This document shows positions 10,616 to 24,200 of a stretch of DNA of 64,000 nt, piece after piece (positions within the stretch are counted from its first letter, which is position 1; each line of letters begins with the position of its first letter). The notes below the pieces were generated by a model. The model did no database searches and was not told the DNA's origin. It saw only the letters and a program-made list of their open reading frames with translations. The stretch spans positions 6,143,001-6,207,000 of the forward strand of contig JAULJL010000027.1 of assembly GCA_030761205.1 (NCBI GenBank), in the 5' to 3' direction. A program made the translations under genes and the position numbers. The stretch comes from Fremontodendron californicum (Eukaryota > Streptophyta > Magnoliopsida > Malvales > Malvaceae).

Positions 10616-13600
10616 ATATATATATAATTGCAGTTTAAGAATATAAAAAAAAGTTATAGATATTAAAATTTGAATTCTAAATTCAGTGGATGTTATTTTT
10701 TTAAAACAATTGCATGAACCTATCTCTTTAAGTTGACTTTTAAAAATTTTGGGAGAGATATTTTAACATTTTAAAATTAATTAACATCTTATCAAACTTT
10801 AATAACAGGTGAAGTTTTTTAAAGACTTTCAAAAAGTATAGTATTAGTGGTGATAATAACACTTTAGCACTAATCATCGGTGCATTTCACGCATTTATTA
10901 TTATTTATAAAGTTTTTAGTATTTACCATAGCAAGGCCTCCAATAGCTAAAAATGTTTTAACGTGAATGGCAAAATTTTGCTAACATGTCAAAACTGTTT
11001 CAAGCACTGAATTGAAGTGATTAATTAGGAGTCATATTACTTGCCTATCAATTTTGTCTTTTTTTGTCTTTTTTTTTTTTTACTTTTTAACATAGTATTA
11101 TAATATTGAATAAATTTAAATATGAGATTTATCGACATCTGGGTAAGTTAATTATTTTATAAATAAAATATTGCAATCAAACTGATAATTATACGTCATG
11201 TCAGGTCATAAAGTAAAAAAAAAAAAAAAGACAAAAGTAATGAGTGGAATATTATTTTCTTAAGGTTAATTTAATATTATTGTTGAAAAAAATTGAATTG
11301 AAAAAAATAAGTTTAAAAAGTATGATAAAAAAATATGATTTAAATTTTTTTAAATGTTTAGTATTATTGTGAAAAAATGCTATTAAAAATTAAAATGTAA
11401 AAAATTATATATATTTAAAATAATAAAAATTTAAAGATATGAGGATAATAATGTTATTTTATTCAAAATCTAACTTTCAAACCACAAAAATTTCATTTTT
11501 TTCTCTTTTTGGCTTGGGTTGTCAAACAATAATTTTAACAGCAAAAGTAAAAAAAAAATTACTTATTTAACATTACGTTTGTAATGAAATACAATTTTTA
11601 TCTTAAAAACTATGCCAACAATAATACTAAACAAGACCTTAATTATGTGTTAAGCAAGTGATATTATGAAAAAGATTTAAGAGAATCAATTACTCATTAA
11701 CAAATTAACAATTATATGTCTTATCTGATTAAAATGTGTTTATATATAGACACGGATTAAAGATAAATATATATTATTTTAAAAAAAAAAATATATTAAT
11801 TAGTGTTTAGTAATATTGATTAGGATGATATTTAAAAAAATCTACAATTAATACATTATTTTTCTTAAAATTTAATAAAAATAATATATTAAATATAAAA
11901 TTTTAAAAAATAATCATTAAAAAATTTGTAACGGATTAACCCTATCACCTCTCTATAAGCATAATCATAACAATCTTACTCGTGAAGAAACCAAAAACAA
12001 AAGCAAAAATGATCAAATAGTTGACAATCTAATATTCCAATTACTTACAAAGAATAAATGTTTATAAATTTGTTATATACATTTATCATTTGTAAGCAAT
12101 CTAATTGTCCGATTGTTGGCCTGATAGAATAAGCTTATTCATTTTACTCATAAAAAAAAAAAAAATTTATCAATTTGTGAGGTGTAGATAGACATACTCA
12201 AGAGTCGAGTAGTCGGCTGGTCCGACACGTATTGAATCAGGTCTAAACAGAATATCTTTTTATTTGAACCGATCCGACTTGATTCATTGTTTGAATAAAA
12301 ATTATTTTAATTTTAATTTAATTATAAAAATATAAAAATATTTTTATATTTTTTAATAATATTTAAATAACAAATCAAACCGTTGAACTAATCCAAACCT
12401 ACCTGAAAGCAAGTCTGAATTAAAAAAAAAATTAAATCACGACCCAACTCGACCCGACCTTGAACAGGTTTAGGTGTAGGCAATGCATAATATGCTTTAT
12501 TTTCATGCTGGTAGCATGTTGTTTTCGTGGTGGACCGATGGTACATGACGAACAAATTTCTTTTGCTTTTTTTTGGTGCCTCTTTTGATAATCTTTTAAT
12601 AGTTTTTTTTAACACGTATTTATAAATTATTAATTAACTAAACACATGATAAAATTATAATTAAGGGACATAAAAAAATAAAAAATAGAGGGAGAAGATA
12701 TCTATTTAGTACATGATATACAAAAACATATGAAAATATCAAATAGTGATTTAGTGCTAGGGTTATTGGTGGATAACTAGCCTATATATAGACACACTAG
12801 GGGACTTCAAAATTCAACCCAGATTTGGTTTAGCATATTATTATCTCTAGCCAGCTAGGGTCTTAATTTGGGAAGGATTTCTAATAGCTATAATCAAAGC
12901 AAGAAATGGTAGGTTTAGAGGATTCATGATTCATTTTGCATGCGTAATGGAAAAGGGATTCTCATCGGGTCGAAATGTCGTTGTAGGTTTAATTTCGTTT
13001 TGAGCTTTTGATATGATGCATCCAAATAAAGCATATTTTATATGCGAATAGTATATATGAATATGATGATTTTTCAACTAAAGGAGTTGAATCTATCAAA
13101 TGCTGCTGCTGCTGCTCTCTATTTCTGACCCTTATGGGGCCACCCACTATAATGTGTTGAGAAATATTGGATCACCCTTTTAGTGATAAAGTATTTGAGA
13201 GTTCCTTATAAAATATTATTTAATATAAATTAATTTTTATCATAAAATTGAATAATTTAATTTTTATGTTTTTAAAATTAATATAAAATGACAAAATTAT
13301 TAATTGATATTACGTGAACTGTTAAAAAAATTAATGTGATATTAATAAAATATATCATTTTAAAATAACGTTAACAAAATAAATAATAAAGTTGTCGAAA
13401 ATATCATATCAATTTTTTTAATCACGTGGCATTTTTTAATTAGTGATTTTATTTTTAAAAGTTAAATATCTGCTTTGATTTTTTGTTTTAACAATGCCAT
13501 CTGCAACTGCAACCACGCACATGTGCCAGGGCTCCTCCCTAATGCTTTTGGGCCAAAAATGGAAAAATTATTAGGCCTGCAAGAAAAATATATTTATAGT

Positions 13601-14440
13601 TGAGGAGGTGGACCCAAATGGGAAAAATAAAAAGCAATGGCAAGTTTCTTAGAGAAATGGAGGGTGGTCAATGACTGAAATGAAAATTTTGAGAAATTGC
13701 ATTGTCCCCATTGGAGGCAAGAAGACAAATGATTCTTTGTGCTGTCCTCATTTATTGTTAGTAATTGGTAACTTGGAATCCTACTTAGAGATGTTCATGT
13801 CCGGGTCGATTTTAAATATGATATCAATATTATATATATTCGTTTAAACTCGGCCTAATCCAAAATATAGATTTTAAATTTTGTTCAAGCCCGCCATATT
13901 TATAAATGGATAGTCAAAACCCGGTTAGACCCACCCCATATTATTTTTTTTCTATTTTTTTTATAAATATATTCTTTTTTATTTAATTTTTAATAATTTT
14001 ATCTTTTTTTTTATTAAGTTATAAAACATGGATAACTTAACATATTTTAAATGTTTATATTATAATATTATATATATTTATTCTTTATATGATATAAGTT
14101 ACATAATATATATAAATATATAAATGAAAAATGGGTCGGAAAGGGCTTGAGCCTCGATTTTTGGAGTCAAGGTCTGACCCATTTCTAAATGGGTCTTTTT
14201 TTTTTTCAAACTCATATTTCGGACCTAATATCTTTGTTCGTACCCTCCTAAATATGGAATGAACTTTCGAATTTGGACGATTAATCTGACTCTTGAACAT
14301 GTGTAATCCTACCTGATGCACCTTTAAAAGAAACTTGCCAAAGAAATGAGAACTATTTTTGTTTTTTTGGAAAGGGATACATATTACTTCTTAAACACAG
14401 ATTAAATAGTGATTTTGCTTAGGGGTGGTGGATAAATGAA
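10616..14440. other. gene-free AT-rich stretch with dispersed repeats
   Basis: No exon is recognisable. Positions 11,750-11,940 and 12,181-12,480 are members of two dispersed repeat families seen elsewhere in the window. A CTGCTGCTGCTGCTGCT run sits at about 13,102-13,116. Positions 13,200-13,450 fold back around CACGTG-like ends. Positions 13,795-14,300 hold a CCGGGTCGA-type repeat starting TTAGAGATGTTCATGT. Open frames here have no domain. Confidence 0.4.
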
Positions 14441-14444
14441 AAAA

Positions 14445-14790
14445 TAAGGTAAATTTTATTCATTGATCATTCCTAACATTTTATTTTAGTTTTACTTTTA
14501 ACCTCCTAACTCTTAATTGCTCTATTTGAATCCTTAATCTTTTAAATGATTTTATTTTAGTCATTTTATTAATAATTAATAAAAATATCTGCATGGAATG
14601 TAAGAGAATATCCACGTGATTTGCTACGTAATCTATAACATAGACATTACATCGATTTAACGGAACAATTTGACGGAAAAATAAAAATGGATCATTTAAA
14701 AAGTTGAGTTGCAATTGGAACCATTCAAATCTTAAGATCTAAAATGAAATCAAAATATGAGATTCGGACTATAAATGAAATTTATCAACA
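14445..14790. mobile_element. probable fold-back MITE
   Basis: The left part (GGTAAATTTTATTCATTGATC...) aligns loosely with the reverse complement of the right part (ATAAATTTCATTTATAGTC...), sharing CATTTTATTTTAG-like and TTTGAATSSTT-like blocks. There is no coding capacity. The exact termini and target duplication could not be fixed. Confidence 0.35.
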
Positions 14791-16750
14791 AAAAGAAAAA
14801 ATTAAAATCAATTTTTTATATATTTATATTTGAGATTGTTAGAAATTAAAATTTAATACTTGAAACTAAAATTTCAATATCCAACATATCACACGTTGTT
14901 GACATTAAAAAAAATTATTAAAATTTCAAAGTTTAACTCAATTGATTTATTTAATCATTTTTAAAATATATTTTTATAAAATTTAAAATTTGAATCTCAA
15001 TTTTTATAAGTTTTTTTTTTTATTCTCAAATTATAATTTTTTAAAATAAAAATTAGAAAAAGTTAAAAATGAATCGATCAAAAACAAAATAAATAATTTT
15101 TGAAGTTTAATGTATTTAAATTCTTTGTTATTGTGATGTGATATGTCTTGCAAGAAACACGTGTGTAGAGATTAAAGAAGGTGAAAACATGACTGTATCG
15201 ATATTGATTGATACATATTGGTTGTAATGATTGATATGTATTGATCGTATCAATTTTGAAAAAAAACTTAAATAATTTTTTCTTAGTACCATTTCAAATT
15301 TTGTCCTTGTATGTATTGATCTATACCGATTAATATCGGTACGTATTGATCGATACAAGATTTTGATATTTAAAAAAAAAAATCATATATTTAATTCTTT
15401 TAACCAATTTTTAATACTTTTTAATCATAATTTTTTTTTTCATAATTTTATTCAAAATATTTATTATATTAGGCTATTGAACTTAATTAAATAATATAAT
15501 ATAATATTTATTTATTTATATATAAAAAATATGAATATTAAATTTTTATATTTGCATATAAATATATATATATAATTGAAACATATTTATACATATATAT
15601 AATATATATTTTATTAAAAAAAAATAAAAATGATATATATATATAATATATTTATGAAATTTTTAAAAAAAATATCAATAAATTTGAAATGACACGTCAA
15701 AACATAAGGATATTTTGGGTAGAAATTTAACCTGTTTAGTTTTTGTTTTTTTTCCAAGAAAAAATGGAGTGTGTAATGTGAGAGTTAGCTGCCCTGCCCG
15801 CCCTGAGGTAGTGAGGTTCCTTGAGGAGGGAGGGTTTTGGTATTTTATTTGGCCACCCACCAAAATTGAAGAGTAAGAAGCTCTGACTTGGCTTGGTTCC
15901 CCTCTGCCCCACAATTAATGTAAGTCAGCATCAATGAAGACAAAATCTGGTGTCGTGATTCACTACTGCCTTGAACCAAAATCAAGAATTAAGATAGAAA
16001 TGAAATGACATGAAACGAAACAGGCCTCTGGCTGGCTGTCAAGTAAGATCAAATCAAATCGAACTTGCTCAAGGCTTTTGCTTGGCTTTAAACTACTATA
16101 CCAAGGCAATACGTTCATTTCTAATTTTGGGAGCCAAAGCCAATCGTGGTCAATGAACTTTGTGGCTTTTCATACCAACAATTTCTGGAAAGAGGACGGC
16201 ATGAAACACTCTTCTATTACTGTTGATTTCTCATGATAATACATGGAGGAGTATTTTAATATATTTCAAGATATGGACGGACCATATGACAGTAATGTCA
16301 CTGGAATTTGTACACAAAAATTCTAAATAAGCTGTTATTTATGTGCATGAAGGAGATATATAATTAGGTTTAGTAAGTATTAGATTTATCTTTACATTGT
16401 ATTTTATCTCTTATTATCTAGGATTATCTTAGTGTATTCATTTATTTATTTAGAAAAACTTTTCTTTTTTTGAATTTTTTTACTTATTAATCGGATACAT
16501 ATCATCATTTGATATCTGAGTTAAGTCGAGATAGTGATTTTTCTTAAATTTGATCACAATGATCAATTCAAAAAGGTGAAAAATTATGAAGATTTTTTAC
16601 AGAATCAAGTAGCAAACAACACATTTGTTTCATTTTTAGTTGACTTAAGATTGAGGCAATGAAGGAAGACGTGGGGAAAGACGAGTGCTAATTTTTCAAG
16701 TTTTAATCATTGGCCAGGGTGTTTTTTTAAGAGGATCATTAAAGAAATGT
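14791..16750. other. gene-free AT-rich stretch
   Basis: Positions 15,190-15,360 carry short, repeatedly inverted TATTGATCGATAC-type motifs. Positions 15,700-16,300 are less AT-rich and unrepeated but contain no exon I can support. The open frame on the minus strand at 15,675-15,914 has no domain. Confidence 0.35.
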
Positions 16751-16876
16751 GTAAATATTTAGATGAAAGATTAATATTCGAATTGTAAATATTAATATTC
16801 GAATCTTAAGATGCATTTAGATGAAAGATTGTAAATATTAATATTCGAATCTTAAGATGCATTTAGATGAAAGATT
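16751..16876. repeat. 46-bp tandem repeat, two full copies plus a partial one
   Basis: The unit beginning GTAAATATTAATATTCGAAT is present at 16,785-16,830 and again at 16,831-16,876. A shorter, rearranged version occurs at 16,751-16,784. The array abuts the second Tourist-like MITE copy and probably arose by slippage at its end. Confidence 0.75.
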
Positions 16877-17225
16877 TCAAAAAAAAAAAAAAAAATTTAT
16901 TTATAAAGAGATTTTCAAATTTCTAAAATGAAATTATCAAAATTCTTAAAATTTAAAAGAGAAATCTTAAAAGGCTCAAATTCTCTTTTCAATTCCACCT
17001 CCATAAGTGGAACTTGCGACATTCTTTCATTTTTTTTTAATAAGATATTAACATTTATTATATTTTCTTTTTTTCAATTCTAACTATGAAAACTCATTTA
17101 ACTTTTATTTTTTTATTTTTTCAAAATTAGAATTGTCAATTTTTTTAATTTTTTTTTTTTCAATTCCTTGATTTTTATTTTTAATAACTTTGTGAAATTA
17201 TCTCTCTTAAATAAGAGATAATTAT
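16840..17225. mobile_element. second, degraded copy of the Tourist-like MITE
   Basis: In inverted orientation relative to 3218-3774, this segment shares with it a GGCTCAAATT block, a TCCACCT-type core, the run AATAAGATATTAACATTTAT and GAAAACTCATTT. The terminal GGGTGTGTTTG repeat is eroded (GATGCATTTAGATG), and I cannot place a target duplication. Confidence 0.55.
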
Positions 17226-18293
17226 AAATAATTAAAATAATCCTAAAGAAGAGATAGAATACGAAGATCAATATACTTAGCTGTTAACTTATCTAACCTA
17301 ATTACATATCTCCTGCTTGTACATGCACACAGAAGTGGCAAAATGAACCCTAACTCCAAAATCCAACTAAAATGATCCGAACTTAAAATGACCCAACTCA
17401 AATTCACCTAATTACCACTTCTACATAGCACATACCATTAGCTCATAGAAATAGAACAATAAGAAACTTGGCAATTCTAGTACTTTAGCATGGATGTGAA
17501 CAGATTTAGGATAGAAAAAATCAATCTGTATAATGAAAACCACTGTTGGAGTCCACACTCTTTACAGTCAATATCAATTTAACTTGAGTTCAAGGGTTTT
17601 TTTTTTTTGGGATTGAAGGGGAAGATTTTGAATCCAACTTTTTGAATAAAAAATACATACTTTAATCATCAAGTAAAATGCCCAATACTTAGAATTCAAG
17701 TGTTTTAACCATTGACATAGGCTTACAACTTAGCTTCCAAAAAAAAAAAAAAAAGACATAGGCTTACAACAGAGTTTAGTTGTGAATTTTTTTTGGTATG
17801 TTCTAAAATATTATGTTTACATTACAAAAGAAATTACAACTTAGGCATGTGTTTAGAGCTTTCTTATCTATAATAGTAAATATCTGATAAGCTGGAAGAG
17901 ACAAATGCAATGTTTTTGGGAAGAAAAAAGAGCAAATATTGTTCACTTTCTACAATGGCAAGAAGAAGATTGAAGGAAAAAAAAAAAAAAGATGAATAAG
18001 AAAACGAAAGGTGGGGATAATCAAGTCAAGGCCCAAGATAGTTTTTTAGGCTTCTTGTATTTTGACAATCTCGATCAAAATCATCTCAAAAGAAATGCCA
18101 TTATATTGTTTTAAAATTCAATCAATTTAAAGCACACCCTAAGAACTGAATGTAAGTTGTGACAATGTATAAAAGTACAACACAATTCTGTAAAAATCTA
18201 TTTGGCTATTTCACATTTCTCAATATATGAAGAAGGTCCCTGTTCAATTTAATGCAAAAACGAGATAGAAGCAAACCTCATATCAGAACAAGA
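17226..18293. other. intergenic stretch including the UBP6-like 3' UTR
   Basis: No exon is seen. The end nearest 18,293 must hold the 3' UTR of the UBP6-like gene, which reads leftward. The rest is A/T-rich with homopolymer A and T runs. Confidence 0.4.
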
Positions 18294-21200
18294 TTACATT
18301 GAAACGGTACGAGCCTTGTACATGCAGATGTATGCCATGTGCCAATCGCCTAAAACCGAAAACGAAAGAAAAAAAAAACATTACCAGTTAAAAGACGAAC
18401 AGCGTAGACATGCATGTTAATTTGTAAACAGTTAACCAATGAGTTGAATTGTCAATTCAAAACATTAGTACATTAGAACTTGTTTTGTATAGACTTATGA
18501 GCAAAGATGGGTTAGAATTTCACAAAAGTCGGGTTGAGATTACCTCCTCCTGACAGTTTAACAATGTCTTCCTCCCGCTGCGGAATAGGGTTATCGTCAT
18601 CAAATTCAACCCATTTCCCTGTGATTAGTGACAATTATTAATTAGTACAACAATAAATACATAAACTAAATAGCATAGAAATAAAGTCCCAAAGAAACTA
18701 TTCCAGGGAACTGACCACTTTCTTGCTTGACCCAAGCGACATAATGCCCCGAATCGGCGCTTCGACCTTTGTGTGTCAGCACAGCAACCAAATCATAAAT
18801 CCCAGTTAAGCGTGTTTCCTTGTCAGAGGGAACCCCTTAAAAAGCAAAGTGAGAAGTCAATCTGTCAATAAGTGTTTTACGTATCTCATTTATTATTGGA
18901 TGAATATAACTGCATCTTCATAGAGAACAACTATGGTGCACAATTTGACTTAAATTATGTTATTCAAGAGCTTCCCTATAAGGATTAGAAAATTAATTAA
19001 ATGTAGCAGCTCGATAACAATCTGATGGTAGGAAACTTATCCCTGTAAAATGGGCTTTAAAACTCAAAATTTAATCATCAGATACTAATTTAAAGTAAAA
19101 GAGGAAAACTGTTTTCGTTACAACCACTTGATAATATATATCTGGAGAGTAAACTGCAAACCCTACTTGTGTAACCAGTTTAGGCAGACAAAAGATCAGG
19201 TCATAAAGGGCTATGTTACTGGGACTCGGGTGTGAGGGTCCTTGGAAGGTCCTTGGAAGGTCCTGGGACCAGTCTGTATCCGACATGAGTATGTTCAATT
19301 TTTTTCTAAGATTTTCATGTATTTGGAAGGTCCTTGGAAGATCATATACCCATAACTCATGTCTGGTTATGCGTCGGATACGGGTACTTCAAGAAAAATG
19401 AAGAGTCGGAGCAACATAGATAGAGGGTTTTACCTTCTTGAGATGTAGTCGCAGATGATTCTCCACTTGCATTTGATGAGCCCTGCATGCATAATATAGA
19501 AAAACTGCATCAAGCACAACTACTCATGATGGCTATTTCATGTCAGCACTTATAGCTAAATCATCTAGTCACACCTCTGCATCAGTCATCTTGACATCAT
19601 CTTCTTTTGAGCCAGAGCTCTTCTCATTAGCTTTCAAACCAAGCTTTTTACCTTCCTCATCCCTCAGAATCTTAAAGTTGCATATCAAGAAAAAGTTGGT
19701 CAGTGATTGCAAACTGAAATTATTCATCAAAACAAGGCAAAAATGGCTACCTGGCGAGGACCTTCCAATCGTTTGCGAAGTTCGTCTGAACACAGATCAT
19801 AAACATCCAACTGAAGTGGATAATCAACTTTCTGAAAAAGTGAAACACATATCATGTGATCTATTATCTATGCGTATCTTGATTCCTAGGCACATAGAGA
19901 ATTACCCAAGTGCTCCTTGATAGGATAGAGGGTTTTAAGGGTATTTTTGTGATTTTTAGGTACAAGAAAATTACCAAAGTACCTCATGATAAGATTGAAG
20001 GTTTCTAAGGGTATTTTCATATATTTCAAAATTATATAAAAAAAAATCCGAAAATTATAAAAATTACAAAACTACCAATAATTGCAAATATCATAATAAA
20101 TACAATAAATAATGGAAAAAATTATAGAATCACAGTCAGCAAAAAATGGCAAAAACTATAGATTGCAGCAAATATTATAAATAAATAAAAAAATTTGCCC
20201 CATAATACCCTTAAAAGCTCTCAATCCTATCACGGAAAAAAATACAATACTCCCTGTATAACACGAATAGCCAACAACTAAAACATAATCTCAATATATT
20301 AATTAAATATTAAGTTTAAATATTTCCTATTTCTTTTTCTTTTTTAATCTTGATATCTATAAAAATGAATCCTAGGTAGAAGGAGCTAAGGGGGATTTTT
20401 CAAATGTTTAGGATGTTTTTGTCCTATTTTGTCTTCATATATGGGTATTTTGAGGTTTTTGAATGGTTCTCTTTTTCTATTGTCTTTTTTATTATTGGCA
20501 ATTATGTGGGTTGTCTTATTTCATTTTTTTGTTGTTCAACACATAGATACAATAAGGGTCTCAATATTCTGTGCCTTTACCAAGTCATCTCCTGTTGATT
20601 AATTCAAAAATGAAAATTTGTTTATTAAAACATGCATGCCCAGTCAGAGAATTAAATTTGCATACCCGCAATATCTTAGCCTTTTGATTTGACTCCCTCT
20701 TCCAGAAAAAACGTACGAACTGAATAGTCAAGTACCTTCAAAATTCACCCAAAAAAACAAAAAGAAAAGAGTTACCAGAACATTCTTCTCTTCAAAAGGA
20801 AGGATGGAAACATGGAAGCTATGAAACATCAAAATAGCAAATGGAATCTTCATCAGTGAAAGAAATGTCATGTGATATTTTAGCAGACTACAGTACAAAT
20901 GTACAATATATATAGAGGACAATAAAGAAACCATTACCTTGGCAAGCCATTAATGCGGGACTCTTTGAAGTAAATTGCACTGCGCCCCAGGGCAGGAGAA
21001 GCCTTTTCCAATTCTGATTTCAAACCCTACATGTAGAAACCTTATTAATCATGTCCACTATCAATTGATTAAGAACAAGATTCTTCATTTGATTACTGAT
21101 GAAGCTATACATTAACATTGATTTGTAATTTGAAGTGCATGGAAGAGTGGCTAGGATCAACCCCTCATCAGAGAAAGGAAGGTTAAAATAATTCCAATAT

Positions 21201-24200
21201 CGTAAATTTGTTATTCATTTTTTTTTATTTATTAAAAAAGATGAATTAAATCATATTACAAGTCCAGTCAGCAGCAAGAAGGCACTGAACACAATAACTG
21301 TCCAAAACTTGAAATCTTTTTCATTCGGCCACAAAGTTGACAAGTGAGACTATCGAAAGAAAAGCATTGCATGCAGGAATGAATATATCTAATACATATA
21401 TAGAATAGGAAAGATGATAGCTGATATAACTTACATGCTTTAGACCTTCGTGCAAATGGTTCACCTCATGTGAAATGTGGCATTTTAGTGAATAAACCGA
21501 CTCTGTCTCCGAGCTTTCTTCACCGCTCTCTTGGCAATGAATCCTAAAGGTTAAACACAGGTTGGATAATACAAAAAGGGTAAATTGTCAAGAACTCTTA
21601 AGATAAAAATAAGCAGAAAAGTAAGAAAGTTAGCAAATTGTACAATGCACTGCTAGGTCATGCATAAACTTGGGAGATATGGACGAATTGGCCGAATATT
21701 AGGTAGACAATTATCCCAAAAGTAACACAAACCAAATAAAGAACATAAAAATTCTAATGTCAATTGAACTTAGAAACTGCATAAACTAGTTTGATGTAGT
21801 CATGAAAAGACAAGGGATATTCTGGTTTTGCTCAGGGATGGCAGCAGATCGGATATCAGCAATTTTTTAAATATCCGAATCTGCTTAATTTATCCACAAT
21901 CCGAATCCGTTTATTATCCGAATATGACTATCCGAAATCGCATCCGATTTAAAGCAATATCCGTCGGATATCCGAATTCGCTAAATAGCCGAATTTAATA
22001 AATCATTTTTAAAAAAATAATATAAAGTTAAACAAACACTAAATATGTAAATGGATATCGGATTTGGGTATCCGAATCCCTTATCCTTATAAATAAAGCA
22101 GATTTGGATAACGGATTCGGATATCCGACACTATCCGAACCAAAATTAAAGCGGATTCGGATAACAGATATTCAAAGGTTCATATCCGAATCTGCTGTAG
22201 ATAGTAAATCCAATACATTAATCTGCAAATTATCCAAATCCGCAAAAAACGGATCGGATAGTGTCAGATATCCATTTTTTTACTATCATTTTCTTGTCTA
22301 GTCTAGGTTGAAATTCGATCATCTTTATCTTTTCTCTGGTTAGTATACTCATGGTTTACTTTTATCTGTATTTCTTGCATGAACAGCACCAGTGGCATTT
22401 GAATAGCAGCAACAATTATCCAACAGTTACAGAACATGGATGGCACTGGCTTATATAAACCATCTAACTTGATACTGTCATCATTAAACAAAAATACAGA
22501 CCAATAATCAAATCTGTAGATATCTACCTGCTTGCAAGTTCAATACCAAAAAGGTCCTTTACAGTATCAAGATTTTCACTGTAAAAAGAAAAAAAGGAGG
22601 GAGATTAGTATTATTTTTCTAAATAGATGTTGGTTAATAAAATAAGAATATATATGCTAGTAAAGCATTGTAGTACCAAAAGAACTATGCAAGAAAACAC
22701 TGCTCAAAATAATTTTAAAAAATCCCTAATTTTGCTGAAAAAGTTTGCTAAAACAAAAGTGAAAGGCTTCTGTGAAACTTTTTCAATTATCAGGAGTACC
22801 ATGGATTTGCTCAAACTTATGCCAATAAGCATAACTTAGTATTAGTGATCTAAACGATATAGAACAAGAAAACTACCTGGAACCTGGTGATTGAAGAGAC
22901 TGAGAAAGGGTGTATAAAAGTTGTGTCCAACATTCTTCAGCATCCTGTAGAATATTCCCAATGACATATCAGCATATAAACAAATCTAAAACAGGAAGAG
23001 TATTAGGTACAGTATATTATAAATAAAATAAAAAAACCTGCTGCATGAAGACACCATTATGCAACTGGCTGAACTGAGGATACTTTTTACGCAATACCTG
23101 CAGTCAAGATACATAAAAACAATAAGTCCTCTGTACTTTTCATGAAACTAAGTTCCATATAGCAACGAAAAACAGAAATAAGAGAAAAGCTTTTAATGAA
23201 CTTTGAAGAACAGAGCAACAACTCTGTTGACAACTGCACAGCAAATATTTACATGAAGCTCCAGCACTAAATGATAAAAAAAGGGTCAAGTCACTTGGAA
23301 AGAGTCGACAGAATCAGCAAAAAAAATGTTAGACAAGGCACAGTATTACACTGCTTCCATGAACTTTACCTTATCTAAATATCAATATATAGCCAAGTAC
23401 ACCTACACACATGTTGCATGCTGTATACTAGAATTACACCTAAATTCTAGCAGATATGTTTCCTCCCTCTAGTGATATCCTATGAGCTTCACAGATCAAA
23501 GAGAACATGAAGAATCAAATTATGTGTGAAAGGGAAAAAAGGAAACAAACCATCCAAAATTGCATTGGCGCAACTGACTTGACACTTTTATCAAGTTCAC
23601 TAAATAAATCACGAGTTGCAACTGTCAACATATGAGAAGTCTGATCCAAATCATTGCTTCTTTCGGAATGTGAATACCTGATCACAACTAAGACAGTGTA
23701 TATTACATCTGCATCATACAAAAAACATGCAAATATAGTGCCAGATTCTCACATAAAGCGTTGTTAGGTACAGAAGAAAAACTTACTTTACTAAAGCAGA
23801 CTTCAACTCAGGAACAGAGTGCAAGCATTGTACGGTGGAATTCATGTAGCAGGTATTTCCCAGATTAAATAGGCCAGCACTATGACCCTGAAAGAATAAA
23901 AATCAACTAGGTAAGAGTCCTAAGTTGCAAAGCTAAGGAAAAGGAACGAATTACAAAGACTAAGAGCGAACCCACTAAGTAGATTAGGACTTCAGTTGAT
24001 TGTAAATTGTACTACCAAGAGATGAAGGAAAATAATATTAAACAAAAACACAGTCAAGTTATCACCACTTGCCAATTCCCTCTCCCCCTGATCCCGAAAA
24101 CCCCAAAAAGGAGTTACAAATTGCTCTCAATACACTTCAGGTCAAACAACTGAAACTCAGGCCAGCCTAATTTGAGAATAAGAATAGTTTGCAAATCTGT

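Noticed and set aside
12388..12615. Minus-strand 75-residue frame
   Set aside because: Crosses a dispersed repeat, has no domain and no splice context.
13200..13450. Possible fold-back MITE with CACGTG-like ends
   Set aside because: Complementarity is short and mostly A/T, and the ends and target duplication could not be defined.
19540..19920. Plus-strand frame of 126 residues
   Set aside because: It lies antisense over UBP6 exons 13 and 14, which have correct splice sites and conserved protein sequence.
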